A stretch of 58,647 bases of DNA from a virus (IMGVR_UViG_3300034012_002112:1-58647); one strand, 5' to 3'. Positions 17,062 through 24,156 are shown, numbered from the stretch's first letter. A program made the numbers and translations. Notes: generated by a model not told the origin, from the letters alone.

Positions 17062-17546
17062 TGGTATTTATTAGCCCGATATCCCATCGCGGTAATTTAC
17101 GCGGCCCAGAGCCAGACAAAGAGAATAACCCGGACTACATCGATGCAGCTATCAATGAGCTGTATGAAGTAGAGGTTGACATTCGTTACATTGAAGGTAA
17201 CTTCTACCTCGGTCACGATAGTCCGGAGCACTTTGTTGATCTGCACTGGTTAAAGGAGCGGACTGAATACCTGATCCTCCACTGCAAGAACTTGCCGGCC
17301 CTTTACTTACTCAAGGACCAGCACCATTGCTTCTGGCACGAGAGCGATTGTTACACACTGACAAGCCGCAACAAGATCTGGACTTATCCCAATCAGAACG
17401 TCGGGCCTGACTGCATCATTGTCGACCTGGAACCTCCGACCAGAGAGAAGGTGGAAGGCTGGAAGGCTAAGGGATGCTATGCAGTTTGTAGTGATTACGC
17501 TGATATTATTAGCTATGGGTCGGAATCCATCCCTAAGATGGTTTAG
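17061..17546 (+). CDS. Glycerophosphodiester phosphodiesterase-like protein
   Basis: A 161-residue protein starting with ISHRGNLRGPEPDKENNPDY, then YEVEVDIRYIEGNFYLGHDS. HRG, E-x-D and GHD fit the core active site of PI-PLC-like/GDPD enzymes, although the protein is much shorter than usual GDPD enzymes. It starts in a TGATG overlap with the HAD-nucleotidyltransferase gene. The context points to glycan or glycerophosphate chemistry at the cell or virion surface. Confidence 0.72.
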   Translation: MVFISPISHRGNLRGPEPDKENNPDYIDAAINELYEVEVDIRYIEGNFYLGHDSPEHFVDLHWLKERTEYLILHCKNLPALYLLKDQHHCFWHESDCYTLTSRNKIWTYPNQNVGPDCIIVDLEPPTREKVEGWKAKGCYAVCSDYADIISYGSESIPKMV

Positions 17547-17568
17547 TAAACCGAATACCTAATTCAAA

Positions 17569-17769
17569 ATGGCACTGCAAGAATACGAAGATGCACTGGT
17601 GCAGGGTTATCAATTCTTAGATAATCACAACCAGTTACTCCACAGTCTCAAACTCTCGCGTCTCAATGCTGATCATAACTCCTATACTGAGAACACCCAA
17701 GGAATCGGAAATGGCTCTGTCCAACCAGGTGAAGGAATCGGTGAAGCAGGCGACGGAAGCGTTGCGTGA
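17569..17769 (+). CDS. Possible small protein (66 codons)
   Basis: An ORF starting MALQEYEDALVQGYQFLDNH. The first 45 residues look natural. The last 20 are Gly/Glu-rich and lie over the start of the better-supported gene at 17711, so they may be a shadow. It fills an otherwise empty 165-base gap, which is why it is listed. Low certainty. Confidence 0.35.
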   Translation: MALQEYEDALVQGYQFLDNHNQLLHSLKLSRLNADHNSYTENTQGIGNGSVQPGEGIGEAGDGSVA

Positions 17770-17905
17770 TGCACTGGCTTTTGCTGCACGAGCAGAGCAT
17801 CCCATCACGATTAACATGATTGCCGACATGCTGAGCAGGCTTGAATCCCTGGAGCATGTGGATGAAATCATGGAGCGTTTTGGTGGACAGCCCATCCAAA
17901 AGTAA
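17711..17905 (+). CDS. Small helical hypothetical protein (64 aa)
   Basis: Begins MALSNQVKESVKQATEALRD and continues with AFAARAEHPITINMIADMLS and a Leu/Glu-rich end. It is probably a helical hairpin or dimer. An in-frame ATG 15 codons upstream exists, but its extra residues look non-coding. The stop overlaps the next ORF by 23 bases. Function unknown. Confidence 0.6.
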   Translation: MALSNQVKESVKQATEALRDALAFAARAEHPITINMIADMLSRLESLEHVDEIMERFGGQPIQK

Positions 17906-18086
17906 ATTCAGACAGCCAACTGAACAAGAACGGCTAGAAGATTACTTCTGGAAGCTGGAAAGCCTGATCCCTAATCCTCCAAGGGATTGGGCAAAGTCTG
18001 CTCGTCCGTGTAAGTGGGCTAAAATATTAGAAGAAAAGAAAAACAATCCTGATGCCCCAGGACGACAGCAAATATTCCAAGCCTGA
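17883..18086 (+). CDS. Small hypothetical protein (67 aa)
   Basis: Probably starts at a GTG, giving VDSPSKSKFRQPTEQERLED, then YFWKLESLIPNPPRDWAKSA. The end overlaps the start of the DUF5872-like gene by 35 bases. Trp- and Lys-rich, no known domain. The start choice is uncertain; an ATG at 17841 adds residues that look like frame-shadow sequence. Confidence 0.5.
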   Translation: MDSPSKSKFRQPTEQERLEDYFWKLESLIPNPPRDWAKSARPCKWAKILEEKKNNPDAPGRQQIFQA

Positions 18087-18336
18087 ATTACGCGAGAACA
18101 TCAAAGATCGTGTGATGTCTGGCTCTAAGGGCGGTAAGCCAGGGCAGTGGAGCGCACGCAAGGCACAACTTGTTGCTCAGGAATATGAGAAAGCAGGTGG
18201 TGGTTATAAGGGAGGCAAGGGAGAAAAACAGAAGTCTTTGGAGAAGTGGGGTAAAGAGAAGTGGATGACAAAGGATGAATATGAAAAGCGTAGTAAAGCT
18301 AAAGCTGCTGCTAAGAAATATAAGGATAACAAGTAA
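18052..18336 (+). CDS. Basic DUF5872-like protein
   Basis: A 94-residue, lysine-rich protein containing GGKPGQWSARKAQLVAQEYE and KAGGGYKGGKGEKQKSLEKW, a pattern I associate with the DUF5872 family, found in algal and cyanobacterial viruses. It probably binds nucleic acid because of its charge. The next gene carries the second half-like variant of the same family, suggesting a split or duplicated pair. Confidence 0.7.
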   Translation: MPQDDSKYSKPELRENIKDRVMSGSKGGKPGQWSARKAQLVAQEYEKAGGGYKGGKGEKQKSLEKWGKEKWMTKDEYEKRSKAKAAAKKYKDNK

Positions 18337-18360
18337 ACGGTAATTATTAGGAATCCTGTT

Positions 18361-18567
18361 ATGGCAGACAAAGCAATACAGAAGGGATACACCAAGCGGT
18401 ACCTACCGGAATCCGCCTGGGCGTCACTGTCCAAAGAAGAACGACAGGAGACAGACCAGAAGAAACGTGCTGCTAGCAGAGAAGGAAAACAATTTGTGAA
18501 GAATACGGAAGCAGCAGAGAAAGCAGGCCGTGCCGCTCGTGCAGCCAAGCGTTATAAGAATAAGTAA
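18361..18567 (+). CDS. Basic DUF5872-like protein, second copy
   Basis: A 68-residue, lysine-rich protein with TKRYLPESAWASLSKEERQE and TDQKKRAASREGKQFVKNT, which also fits DUF5872-like sequences (the part usually written as T-(D/K)-x-K..G.QFV.NT). It follows the first copy after 24 bases. Very basic, with an Arg/Ala-rich C-terminus. Confidence 0.65.
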   Translation: MADKAIQKGYTKRYLPESAWASLSKEERQETDQKKRAASREGKQFVKNTEAAEKAGRAARAAKRYKNK

Positions 18568-18574
18568 TTTCTCG

Positions 18575-18580
18575 TATAAT
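18575..18580 (+). promoter_or_regulatory. TATAAT box upstream of basic protein gene
   Basis: TATAAT lies 28 bases before the ATG at 18603, the same spacing as at five other plus-strand genes. No convincing -35 hexamer precedes it. It is a candidate promoter of a class described in the findings. Confidence 0.5.
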
Positions 18581-18602
18581 TAGTAAAGAAATATTTCTAA
18601 TC

Positions 18603-18770
18603 ATGGCTGAAGGCAAGAAGTTTGTCCCTGGCAAGGGCATGGTCCCCGCTGGCAAGGCAGCCCCCGCCAAGGGCGCCAAGAAGGAAGCCGTTCCCCCCAA
18701 GAAAGGTGCGGCTCCTGCCAAGAAAGGTGCGGCTCCTGCCAAGAAGGCTATGCCCCCTAAGAAAAAGTGA
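18603..18770 (+). CDS. Histone-H1-like Lys/Ala/Pro-rich protein (55 aa)
   Basis: A 55-residue ORF composed almost only of Lys, Ala, Pro and Gly. It includes the direct repeat KKGAAPA-KKGAAPA, resembling H1 C-terminal tails and bacterial nucleoid tails. It probably binds DNA or RNA through charge, and could help condense phage DNA (inference). It has a candidate promoter of its own 28 bases upstream. Low complexity means homology searches will be uninformative. Confidence 0.65.
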   Translation: MAEGKKFVPGKGMVPAGKAAPAKGAKKEAVPPKKGAAPAKKGAAPAKKAMPPKKK

Positions 18771-18832
18771 TCTATCGTAACTTCTAATTTGTTCCTAATT
18801 TGAAATAGATTAGGAGTTCATTAGGAGTTTAG

Positions 18833-19498
18833 ATGACCACTCTTGTTGCGAACGTACCTCCCGTCAAGGTCTGGGTGCGGCGCGAGTATTTGCGTGACCT
18901 GCGCGATGGCCATGGGGAATACACCCCCGGCTATTGGGTTACATGTAAATCGCTCACTGGCCGCGCCCTGTACTTTGAGACGTACCTGATGGAGTACGGA
19001 GCGCTGTATGACAAGCTGCCCATCAGTGCATTCTTGTCCTGGGACCCTGACCATCCGGACAAACCCGTAGCGCCAACCCCAGATCTAGAGTTGACAGACC
19101 TTCAGTTCTGGAATGGGTTTGATCACGGGTTAGTTGTTGTTGAAAAGAATTTAATCTTCAATATGAGTTTTGAAGTCCTGACACGAAGTGCAGGTGTAAT
19201 GAAGGGCACATATCTATTTACGGTTGACAATTACCATCCTCATAGAAACGAACCCGACTTCTATTTTGCGGAGTTTCCAGATGAGCACAAATCCCATAAC
19301 ATCGTGGCTCTGGACAACGGTCAAATTGGTGCTTATCCCAATAACCGTTGTCGCATGTGCGATCCATCACTGACCAACCACGACCTCAAGACGCCTGACT
19401 TCAAGGTATCCACCCGTTACTTTGATGTAGAGCAGGCACCTAAGTGGGGCCGCCTTGGTGAACAAGATGATTACTTCTGGAAAACACCTAACGAATAA
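18833..19498 (+). CDS. Conserved cyanophage protein of unknown function
   Basis: A 221-residue protein with VKVWVRREYLRDLRDGHGEY, then TGRALYFETYLMEYGALYDK and LPISAFLSWD, a set of motifs conserved in many marine phages without known function. The C-terminal half has DVNYHPH-like and CRMCDPSL segments. The start has a good Shine-Dalgarno AGGAG. It closes the basic-protein group and is followed by a structured noncoding stretch. Confidence 0.75.
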   Translation: MTTLVANVPPVKVWVRREYLRDLRDGHGEYTPGYWVTCKSLTGRALYFETYLMEYGALYDKLPISAFLSWDPDHPDKPVAPTPDLELTDLQFWNGFDHGLVVVEKNLIFNMSFEVLTRSAGVMKGTYLFTVDNYHPHRNEPDFYFAEFPDEHKSHNIVALDNGQIGAYPNNRCRMCDPSLTNHDLKTPDFKVSTRYFDVEQAPKWGRLGEQDDYFWKTPNE

Positions 19499-19509
19499 TT
19501 TGGTATAGT

Positions 19510-19560
19510 ATCTTTGATAGAGGTCAGGTCCCTGCTTGCACACCTGATCCATTATCGAAG
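19510..19560 (+). ncRNA. Long stem-loop after 18833-19498 gene
   Basis: CTTTGATA at 19511 pairs with TATCGAAG ending at 19560, and inside it GGTCAGGT pairs with ACCTGATC, leaving a 12-base loop. That is two eight-pair helices (each with one G-T wobble) and a small internal loop. No T run follows, so it is not a simple terminator. A CCTGG-GCAA-CCAGG hairpin with a GNRA-type loop comes just after (19562-19575). The stretch 19499-19928 holds no gene. Confidence 0.5.
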
Positions 19561-19632
19561 TCCTGGGCAACCAGGCCAGGGGGATGGCCTCCCCTGCCAA
19601 TAACACCCCCTATGCTTAGCTCCTATACATAG

Positions 19633-19664
19633 ACCATTTTGTTGATATCACCAAAATGGTTTTT
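19633..19664 (+). terminator. Rho-independent terminator
   Basis: ACCATTTTG pairs perfectly with CAAAATGGT (nine pairs, ten-base loop) and is followed by TTTT. It should end transcripts from the basic-protein genes and separate them from the tRNA-like elements that follow. Confidence 0.75.
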
Positions 19665-19692
19665 AGGATGATGCACAAACCTGGGGGTCACT

Positions 19693-19769
19693 GGGTCGGT
19701 AGTCCATTGGCAAGGACAGGGCGACAAGCCACACTGCACTGACAGTCGGTTCGATTCCGGCACGACCCT
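19693..19769 (+). tRNA. tRNA-like element with lost anticodon arm
   Basis: GGGTCGG at 19693 pairs with CGACCC ending at 19768 (six pairs, one mismatch). It is followed by TA and a perfect D arm GTCC-ATTGGCAA-GGAC, and it ends with a canonical T arm GTCGG-TTCGATT-CCGGC. The expected anticodon arm (GGGCGACAAGCCACACTGC region) does not form a five-pair stem with a seven-base loop. This is either a decayed tRNA gene or a tRNA-mimic RNA. Amino acid identity cannot be given. Confidence 0.55.
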
Positions 19770-19812
19770 TGGGGTACTCGCCAGGCAGATAGCCTGGAAG
19801 GAGGCCCCGTTT

Positions 19813-19883
19813 CGGGATGTAGTAGAAAAGTATCACACTGCTTTTGGGAAGCAGAGGAGAAGGGGCGGTACCTTCCATCCCGA
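19813..19883 (+). tRNA. tRNA-Pro(UGG)-like element with atypical T loop
   Basis: The acceptor stem CGGGATG pairs perfectly with CATCCCG, followed by A73. The anticodon arm CTGCT-TTTGGGA-AGCAG has five perfect pairs, giving anticodon UGG with G37 as in tRNA-Pro. The T stem GAAGG/CCTTC is perfect, but its loop is GGCGGTA instead of the TTC-containing loop. The D arm is weak (GTAG...TCAC) and lacks GG. So it is an altered tRNA-Pro or a mimic. It lies 44 bases after the other tRNA-like element; a CCAGGC-AGATA-GCCTGG hairpin sits between them. Confidence 0.55.
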
Positions 19884-19928
19884 TTCCTAATAAATTACTT
19901 ATATTAAGCAGACAACTAAAAGTTATTT

Positions 19929-20189
19929 ATGCCCTGGGCCAAGGGTAAAGAACGCATCCACCAAAATAGACAGAAGCTCTTGGAGTACAAGAAAACTTTG
20001 AAATGCAAAGAGTGTGGGATAGATGATCATCGTGTCCTGGAGTTCCACCACGTTGGGGATAAGGACAAGAATGTTTCAGACATGGTAAATCATGGTTACG
20101 GCTGGAGCCGCATCCAAGAAGAGATTGATAAGTGTATTCCGTTATGCTGCAACTGCCACAGGCTCATCCATTGCGAAGCGTCGCCTTGA
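19929..20189 (+). CDS. Small HNH-type nuclease-like protein
   Basis: An 86-residue protein with a CKECG zinc knuckle, then RVLEFHHVGDKDKNVSDMV, then KCIPLCCNCHRLIH. The pattern C-x2-C...FHH...C-x2-C-HRLIH matches short HNH proteins common in phages and cyanobacteria. It may be a homing-type nuclease next to the tRNA-like elements. It converges with the Dps-like gene and overlaps it by 26 bases. Confidence 0.75.
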   Translation: MPWAKGKERIHQNRQKLLEYKKTLKCKECGIDDHRVLEFHHVGDKDKNVSDMVNHGYGWSRIQEEIDKCIPLCCNCHRLIHCEASP

Positions 20190-20715
20190 TTTGCCAAGCA
20201 GCCTTGAATGCTTCACCGGTTAGTTCTGCCATGTAGTTCTGAATATCAATGGCACCAACCTTGGCGGCAATGGGTTCCAGCTTCTTGCACTTCATGCCCA
20301 GTTCTTCCAGGTTCTTGTAGTACACAGCAAGCATATCGTTACCCTTGTAGCTGGTAACGTTCTGGATACCAGGGCCTGCGTCTGCCAGCCCACGGGCACA
20401 CATTGGCAGAAGGTAGTCCATGGACCTGATGAACTCACTTAACGTATCGAACTGTTCAAGATGAGCCTCGTACTGGTCTTTAAGGAACCCATGCACACCG
20501 AGGAAGTTCGACCCCTCGTAGTTCAGGTGAATGAGATGGGACTGTGTTTGAAGTTCCTTGAGATAGGAACAGAGGGAGATGCACTGCTGAATGAAGGCCC
20601 CGACATCACCATTCTTTGATTTACCAGGAGCCTTGGGTTTGTCCTGGGGCTGGGGAGTGGCTTGAGTTGGGGCAGTTTGCGGAGCAGGAGCCGCTTGAGG
20701 ACCAGGGGTATACAT
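20164..20715 (-). CDS. Dps-like ferritin family protein
   Basis: A 183-residue protein with a Pro/Ala-rich 35-residue N-terminal tail, then a four-helix Dps-type core. HLNYEGSNFLGVHGFL matches the Dps helix (H-x-N-x2-G-x-NF-x2-VH), and the later FDTLSEFIRSMD supplies Asp90 and Glu94 of the ferroxidase set; His63 and His75 are spaced exactly as His51 and His63 of E. coli Dps. The position equal to Asp67 is Lys79 (Asp80 is next to it), and the conserved Trp is Leu. It may protect DNA from iron-driven oxidation or store iron. Confidence 0.75.
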   Translation of the reverse strand: MYTPGPQAAPAPQTAPTQATPQPQDKPKAPGKSKNGDVGAFIQQCISLCSYLKELQTQSHLIHLNYEGSNFLGVHGFLKDQYEAHLEQFDTLSEFIRSMDYLLPMCARGLADAGPGIQNVTSYKGNDMLAVYYKNLEELGMKCKKLEPIAAKVGAIDIQNYMAELTGEAFKAAWQIKATLRNG

Positions 20716-20785
20716 AATTCTTAAGCTGTATTTACAGTTTAAACTAAACTAACAATGGGTTTAGAATAAAAAAAACAGAAAAACA

Positions 20786-21124
20786 ATGCACAATACACAA
20801 GGGTTTTTTACTACTTACGAATCTCTTGCCGCCCCTGCATCTGGACAAAGCACACTGGTCCAGCTGGGTGGAGATATTGTGACACAAAATTACACTTTAT
20901 TTACAACTGTCAGCAATATTAATACTAACGTTGTTATTGCTTTAAACGGTTCAATTGATGGTGAAAATTGGTCTAAAATTATTGGAAATACTACTATCTC
21001 AACAAACGGAACCTCCCATATAAACGTTGCAAACCACCCAGTTAAATACGTTCAGCCAATTTTTGTTTCTGAGTCAGGCGGAACAGCTGCAACAGTTTTA
21101 TTTTCTCTTGGAGCAAGTGCTTGA
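20786..21124 (+). CDS. Small beta-rich virion-type protein
   Basis: A 112-residue protein with no charge-rich segments: MHNTQGFFTTYESLAAPASG, then LFTTVSNINTNVVIALNGSI, DGENWSKIIG and VFVSESGG-like beta strands. Small beta-sandwich proteins of this kind are usually virion decoration or tail-attachment proteins. It is an isolated plus-strand gene pair between minus-strand genes, coupled to the next gene by a TTGA overlap. Confidence 0.55.
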   Translation: MHNTQGFFTTYESLAAPASGQSTLVQLGGDIVTQNYTLFTTVSNINTNVVIALNGSIDGENWSKIIGNTTISTNGTSHINVANHPVKYVQPIFVSESGGTAATVLFSLGASA

Positions 21125-21279
21125 TTTATAATGTGACCAGCGGAACCTTTACTGCTTCTGGTGCAACCTTTATTACTACGTTAATCAATGCAGCTGATGA
21201 CACTGCAGCTCAGGCAAGTGGTGTAGCCGTTGGTCAGCTTTATCGCACTAGCTCTGCTATTAAAGTCCGGGTCTCCTGA
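21121..21279 (+). CDS. Small beta-rich protein with SGVAVGQLYR motif
   Basis: A 52-codon ORF that starts with TTG in a TTGA overlap (GTG at 21133 is an alternative) and ends RTSSAIKVRVS. The AAQASGVAVGQLYRTSSAIK ending is a motif I associate with small conserved phage structural proteins. It converges with and overlaps the minus-strand gene at 21240 by 40 bases. Confidence 0.6.
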   Translation: MIYNVTSGTFTASGATFITTLINAADDTAAQASGVAVGQLYRTSSAIKVRVS

Positions 21280-21482
21280 TCCCAACCGTCAATCAAATGA
21301 CCATAGTCCCGTGGCTCAGTCACAGGAATATGTGTTGATTTGCAGACATCACAATTCCCGTAATGATAGGTGGCATAGTGTTGCTTAGGTGCTTCTACAT
21401 CGCACTGATACCACCTGCCGTACTTGGTACCGCAGCTGTCGCAGATCCAGACGGGATAGTCAGGCTTCTTCTTTCTTGCCAC
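21240..21482 (-). CDS. Zinc-ribbon protein
   Basis: An 80-residue protein with WICDSCGTKYG and GNCDVCKSTHIPVTEPRDYG, four cysteines in two C-x2-C knuckles that should bind one zinc. The VTEPRDYG end is conserved in cyanophage proteins of unknown function. It overlaps the upstream gene by 23 bases. Confidence 0.75.
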   Translation of the reverse strand: MARKKKPDYPVWICDSCGTKYGRWYQCDVEAPKQHYATYHYGNCDVCKSTHIPVTEPRDYGHLIDGWDQETRTLIAELVR

Positions 21483-21816
21483 TGATCAAGTCCAAAAATA
21501 CCTTGGCCTTATCGTACTCATGTTTTGTGTAGTTGTAGTTGTCAGTTGCAGCCGTTAACAATGCACTGAACAACTGTTCACCAGAGAGATCACAACTGAA
21601 CTCAGCCAATGTATCAGCAAAATACTCAGTTGCTTTCTTTAAGGACAACTGCTCAGCATCACTGACAAGTTGAGCAACAGCATTGGTGGTGTCGTGCAGG
21701 TTCTCACGACTGTCCTTGGTTTCCATGGGGGTATCAATCTCAGCTATTAGCCTATGGTTTCGATACCACTTTTGCCATTCCTTAATGGAATCAATAGGTT
21801 CGTTGGTGGTGTCCAT
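21460..21816 (-). CDS. Hypothetical helical protein (118 aa)
   Basis: Starts MDTTNEPIDSIKEWQKWYRN and is largely helical and acidic, with SLKKATEYFADTLAEFSCDL. No family recognised. It overlaps the zinc-ribbon gene downstream and is likely co-translated with it. The 64 bases before it, up to the next gene, hold nothing clear. Confidence 0.65.
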   Translation of the reverse strand: MDTTNEPIDSIKEWQKWYRNHRLIAEIDTPMETKDSRENLHDTTNAVAQLVSDAEQLSLKKATEYFADTLAEFSCDLSGEQLFSALLTAATDNYNYTKHEYDKAKVFLDLISGKKEEA

Positions 21817-21880
21817 AAGTAAAAGGGACGCACCACTAGCGTGGCACGTCCTTAAGTAATGTTCAGTTCAGTGTAGACAT

Positions 21881-22174
21881 TTATGCAGGTTGAAGTTGTC
21901 CTTCTTCATAAAGACGGACAGCTTCCATCATTTCGAAGTAACGGTTACGCATAACAGGGCCTGCTTCCCGAATACAGAAGTCAGCCCAGAGTCCGGTATA
22001 CAAACCATGCATTGGATGGCTGGGATCCTGGCGACCAGAACACTGATACATGTGTTCCATAAAGTCGGACTTCCGTTGTTCTGCCGGAACACTCCAGTTG
22101 CGGAGTTGTTCCTTTAACCAAGGGGTATCAAAAGCACCAGCAGTGTTGAGTTTTTTAGCCAGATCTTCAGTCAT
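21881..22174 (-). CDS. Hypothetical protein (97 aa)
   Basis: Start taken as MTEDLAKKLNTAGAFDTPWL, eight bases inside the end of the upstream gene; an ATG 19 codons earlier reads implausible residues. The body has YQCSGRQDPSHPMHGLYTGL and IREAGPVMRNRYFEMMEAVR. It looks like a conserved phage protein, function unknown. Confidence 0.65.
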   Translation of the reverse strand: MTEDLAKKLNTAGAFDTPWLKEQLRNWSVPAEQRKSDFMEHMYQCSGRQDPSHPMHGLYTGLWADFCIREAGPVMRNRYFEMMEAVRLYEEGQLQPA

Positions 22175-22364
22175 TGTTAACAATTGCTGTGATGGAAGTG
22201 TAGACGCCGACCACGTCAGGGCTGGATTCAAACAGGAGATTGTCTAGCTCATCCTGGAGAGCAGCAGCCACTTGATCAGGTGTTCGCCCAGTGAACGGGT
22301 CGTAGTCTACCTCAAGATCAACCGCAAATGATACGGTTAACTTTGGCACAGTAATTGGTTCCAT
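22167..22364 (-). CDS. Hypothetical protein (65 aa)
   Basis: Begins MEPITVPKLTVSFAVDLEVD and contains DQVAAALQDELDNLLFES. Beta strand followed by an acidic helix. No family recognised. It is coupled by overlap with the next gene. Confidence 0.6.
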   Translation of the reverse strand: MEPITVPKLTVSFAVDLEVDYDPFTGRTPDQVAAALQDELDNLLFESSPDVVGVYTSITAIVNND

Positions 22365-22423
22365 TCCTTGATGAAAGGTTCCAATTACTGTAGCAGTAAA
22401 TTAAAAACAATTAGTGAGTAGGA

Positions 22424-24121
22424 CTACGCGCCCTTGAGAGCTGCTACTTCAGCTTCCAAGGTTTCGATGCGCAGTTGTGCCTCCTGCAGTGCTTTGATGG
22501 CCATCCACATCATCTGTTGGTCCTTGACGCCGAGGCGTTCTTCTTGGGCAGGCTCGGTCTCGGTGGCTTCTTTAGCTTCCTGGAAGACCGTGATCACTTC
22601 CGGGCAGCTTTCAGCCACCTGCTGGGCAATGACGCCCATGTTCAGGTCAGCGTCGTCAGGCTGGTCCTTGTAGCGGAAGTTAACGATCTCCCATTCCTTC
22701 AGGCAGTCCCAAGTGTCATTGGCTGGGGTGATGTCCTTCTTGGTATTTATGTCAGATAGGTTGACATTGTTAGCACTATAATTAGCAACGCCACCGTTTG
22801 AACGGACCGCAAATCTGGTAGTCGATGTATCCCCGCAAGCAATAAAAGCATTTGAAGTATCGTTTGGCGCTTGCCCAGTGTAATTAATAGATATGCCGCC
22901 AAGACCACCCGAAGTAGCTGTGTGGTCTATCCATAAAGCATTGTCTCCCCCAGTACTTTGTCTAAACTCGTGATACAAACCAGTTGCGTTTCTGTAACCA
23001 CCAGTATTCGATGCCTTAAGGAAGCCGCTTGATGTAATCCTCATCCGCTCCGTAGGACTAGACGCGCCGTCTGCGGTAGTGGAGAACACTAAACGCGACG
23101 GGTAGTCATTCGTAGTGTTCCAGTTGGCATCGGCTACAGCTTCAATAACTGCAGAAACCGTTGACTCGGAGTTGCTGAACTGGATGCTGCCTAGGGATTC
23201 TCCGCTAAGGATGCTGGCGTTATTTTCGCCACGACGCAGTTGAATAATCGCATCTCCAGCAGAGCTGCTTGAATTACCTTGGACTTGAAGTAGTGCAGTG
23301 CTAGAAGTCGAAGACGTGCCAACTAACAGGCGTTTTGAACTATCAATGCGAAGCGCCTCGTCTCCACCAATTTGAAACTGGTAGTTATTAAGGTCTGAGC
23401 CGACATTAAATCGAACACCTACAGAAGCAACGTTCCTTTTAATTGTGAAGTCAGCACCATCACCCAACTGGATACCAGATTCCGCGCTTGTATCGCCAAG
23501 ATTGAGAGCTGTGGCAGGTGCAGTAGTGCCAATCCCTACACGGTTATTAACAGCATCAACATATAAAGTTGTTAAGTCAATTGCAACATTACCATTTTCG
23601 TCAACAGTAAGTTTGTCATCGTTACCAGCTTTGCTGATTGTAAATGTATTATTGTTAATGCCACTAATACCTACACGCCATCTTACTGTTTGACTTGAAG
23701 CAATATTAAAACAGACAGATGGTGCAGCATTTCCATTAATAAAAATACCTTCATAATTAGTTGAGTTACTTACGTGTAAAGATTGTTGAGGATCTGCCAT
23801 GTTAATACCAACACGACCAGTTGCGCCAATATACAAGCGTTGAGTACCACCTGTTGCAAGAGCTAGTTGATCTGCCCCTGGTGAGTACATCCCAGTGTCT
23901 GGGTCTGTGGTCCAGCTATAAGTTGGAGCGGAAGCACTACCTAATGAAACAGCTTCTAATTGACCTGCGGAATCAATCCGTAAGCGTTCAGTTGTATTGG
24001 TTGCAAACGACAGTTGATTTGTCGCAGACAGGTACACACCATTTGCAGGTGCACTACTTGTTCCAGTAAAAGAAAGTGCCTGAACTAAATTATCAATTAG
24101 CTGGGCTTTTGTCTGCGACAT
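22424..24121 (-). CDS. Tail fiber with S74 chaperone, minus strand
   Basis: A 565-residue fiber. The N-terminal part repeats TERLRIDSAGQL-, TQRLYIGATGRVGI- and RVGIGTTAP-like units, as in the fibers at 172-3843. The C-terminus has the S74 pattern: NVNLSDINTKKDITPANDTW, then IVNFRYKDQPDDADLNMGVI, AQQVAESCPEVITV and a heptad end. The catalytic Ser is in LSDINTKKD. It lies 18 kb from the other fibers, on the opposite strand inside mainly early-type genes, which is unusual for a structural gene. Confidence 0.85.
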   Translation of the reverse strand: MSQTKAQLIDNLVQALSFTGTSSAPANGVYLSATNQLSFATNTTERLRIDSAGQLEAVSLGSASAPTYSWTTDPDTGMYSPGADQLALATGGTQRLYIGATGRVGINMADPQQSLHVSNSTNYEGIFINGNAAPSVCFNIASSQTVRWRVGISGINNNTFTISKAGNDDKLTVDENGNVAIDLTTLYVDAVNNRVGIGTTAPATALNLGDTSAESGIQLGDGADFTIKRNVASVGVRFNVGSDLNNYQFQIGGDEALRIDSSKRLLVGTSSTSSTALLQVQGNSSSSAGDAIIQLRRGENNASILSGESLGSIQFSNSESTVSAVIEAVADANWNTTNDYPSRLVFSTTADGASSPTERMRITSSGFLKASNTGGYRNATGLYHEFRQSTGGDNALWIDHTATSGGLGGISINYTGQAPNDTSNAFIACGDTSTTRFAVRSNGGVANYSANNVNLSDINTKKDITPANDTWDCLKEWEIVNFRYKDQPDDADLNMGVIAQQVAESCPEVITVFQEAKEATETEPAQEERLGVKDQQMMWMAIKALQEAQLRIETLEAEVAALKGA

Positions 24122-24156
24122 CTTAAAGAACGGTTTCCAGTTCCTTCATTTTAATG

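Noticed and set aside
19663-19878. A minus-strand open frame of 71 codons across the tRNA-like region
   Set aside because: It covers the cloverleaf and terminator structures, lacks a ribosome site and has Pro/Leu-rich composition from GC hairpins.
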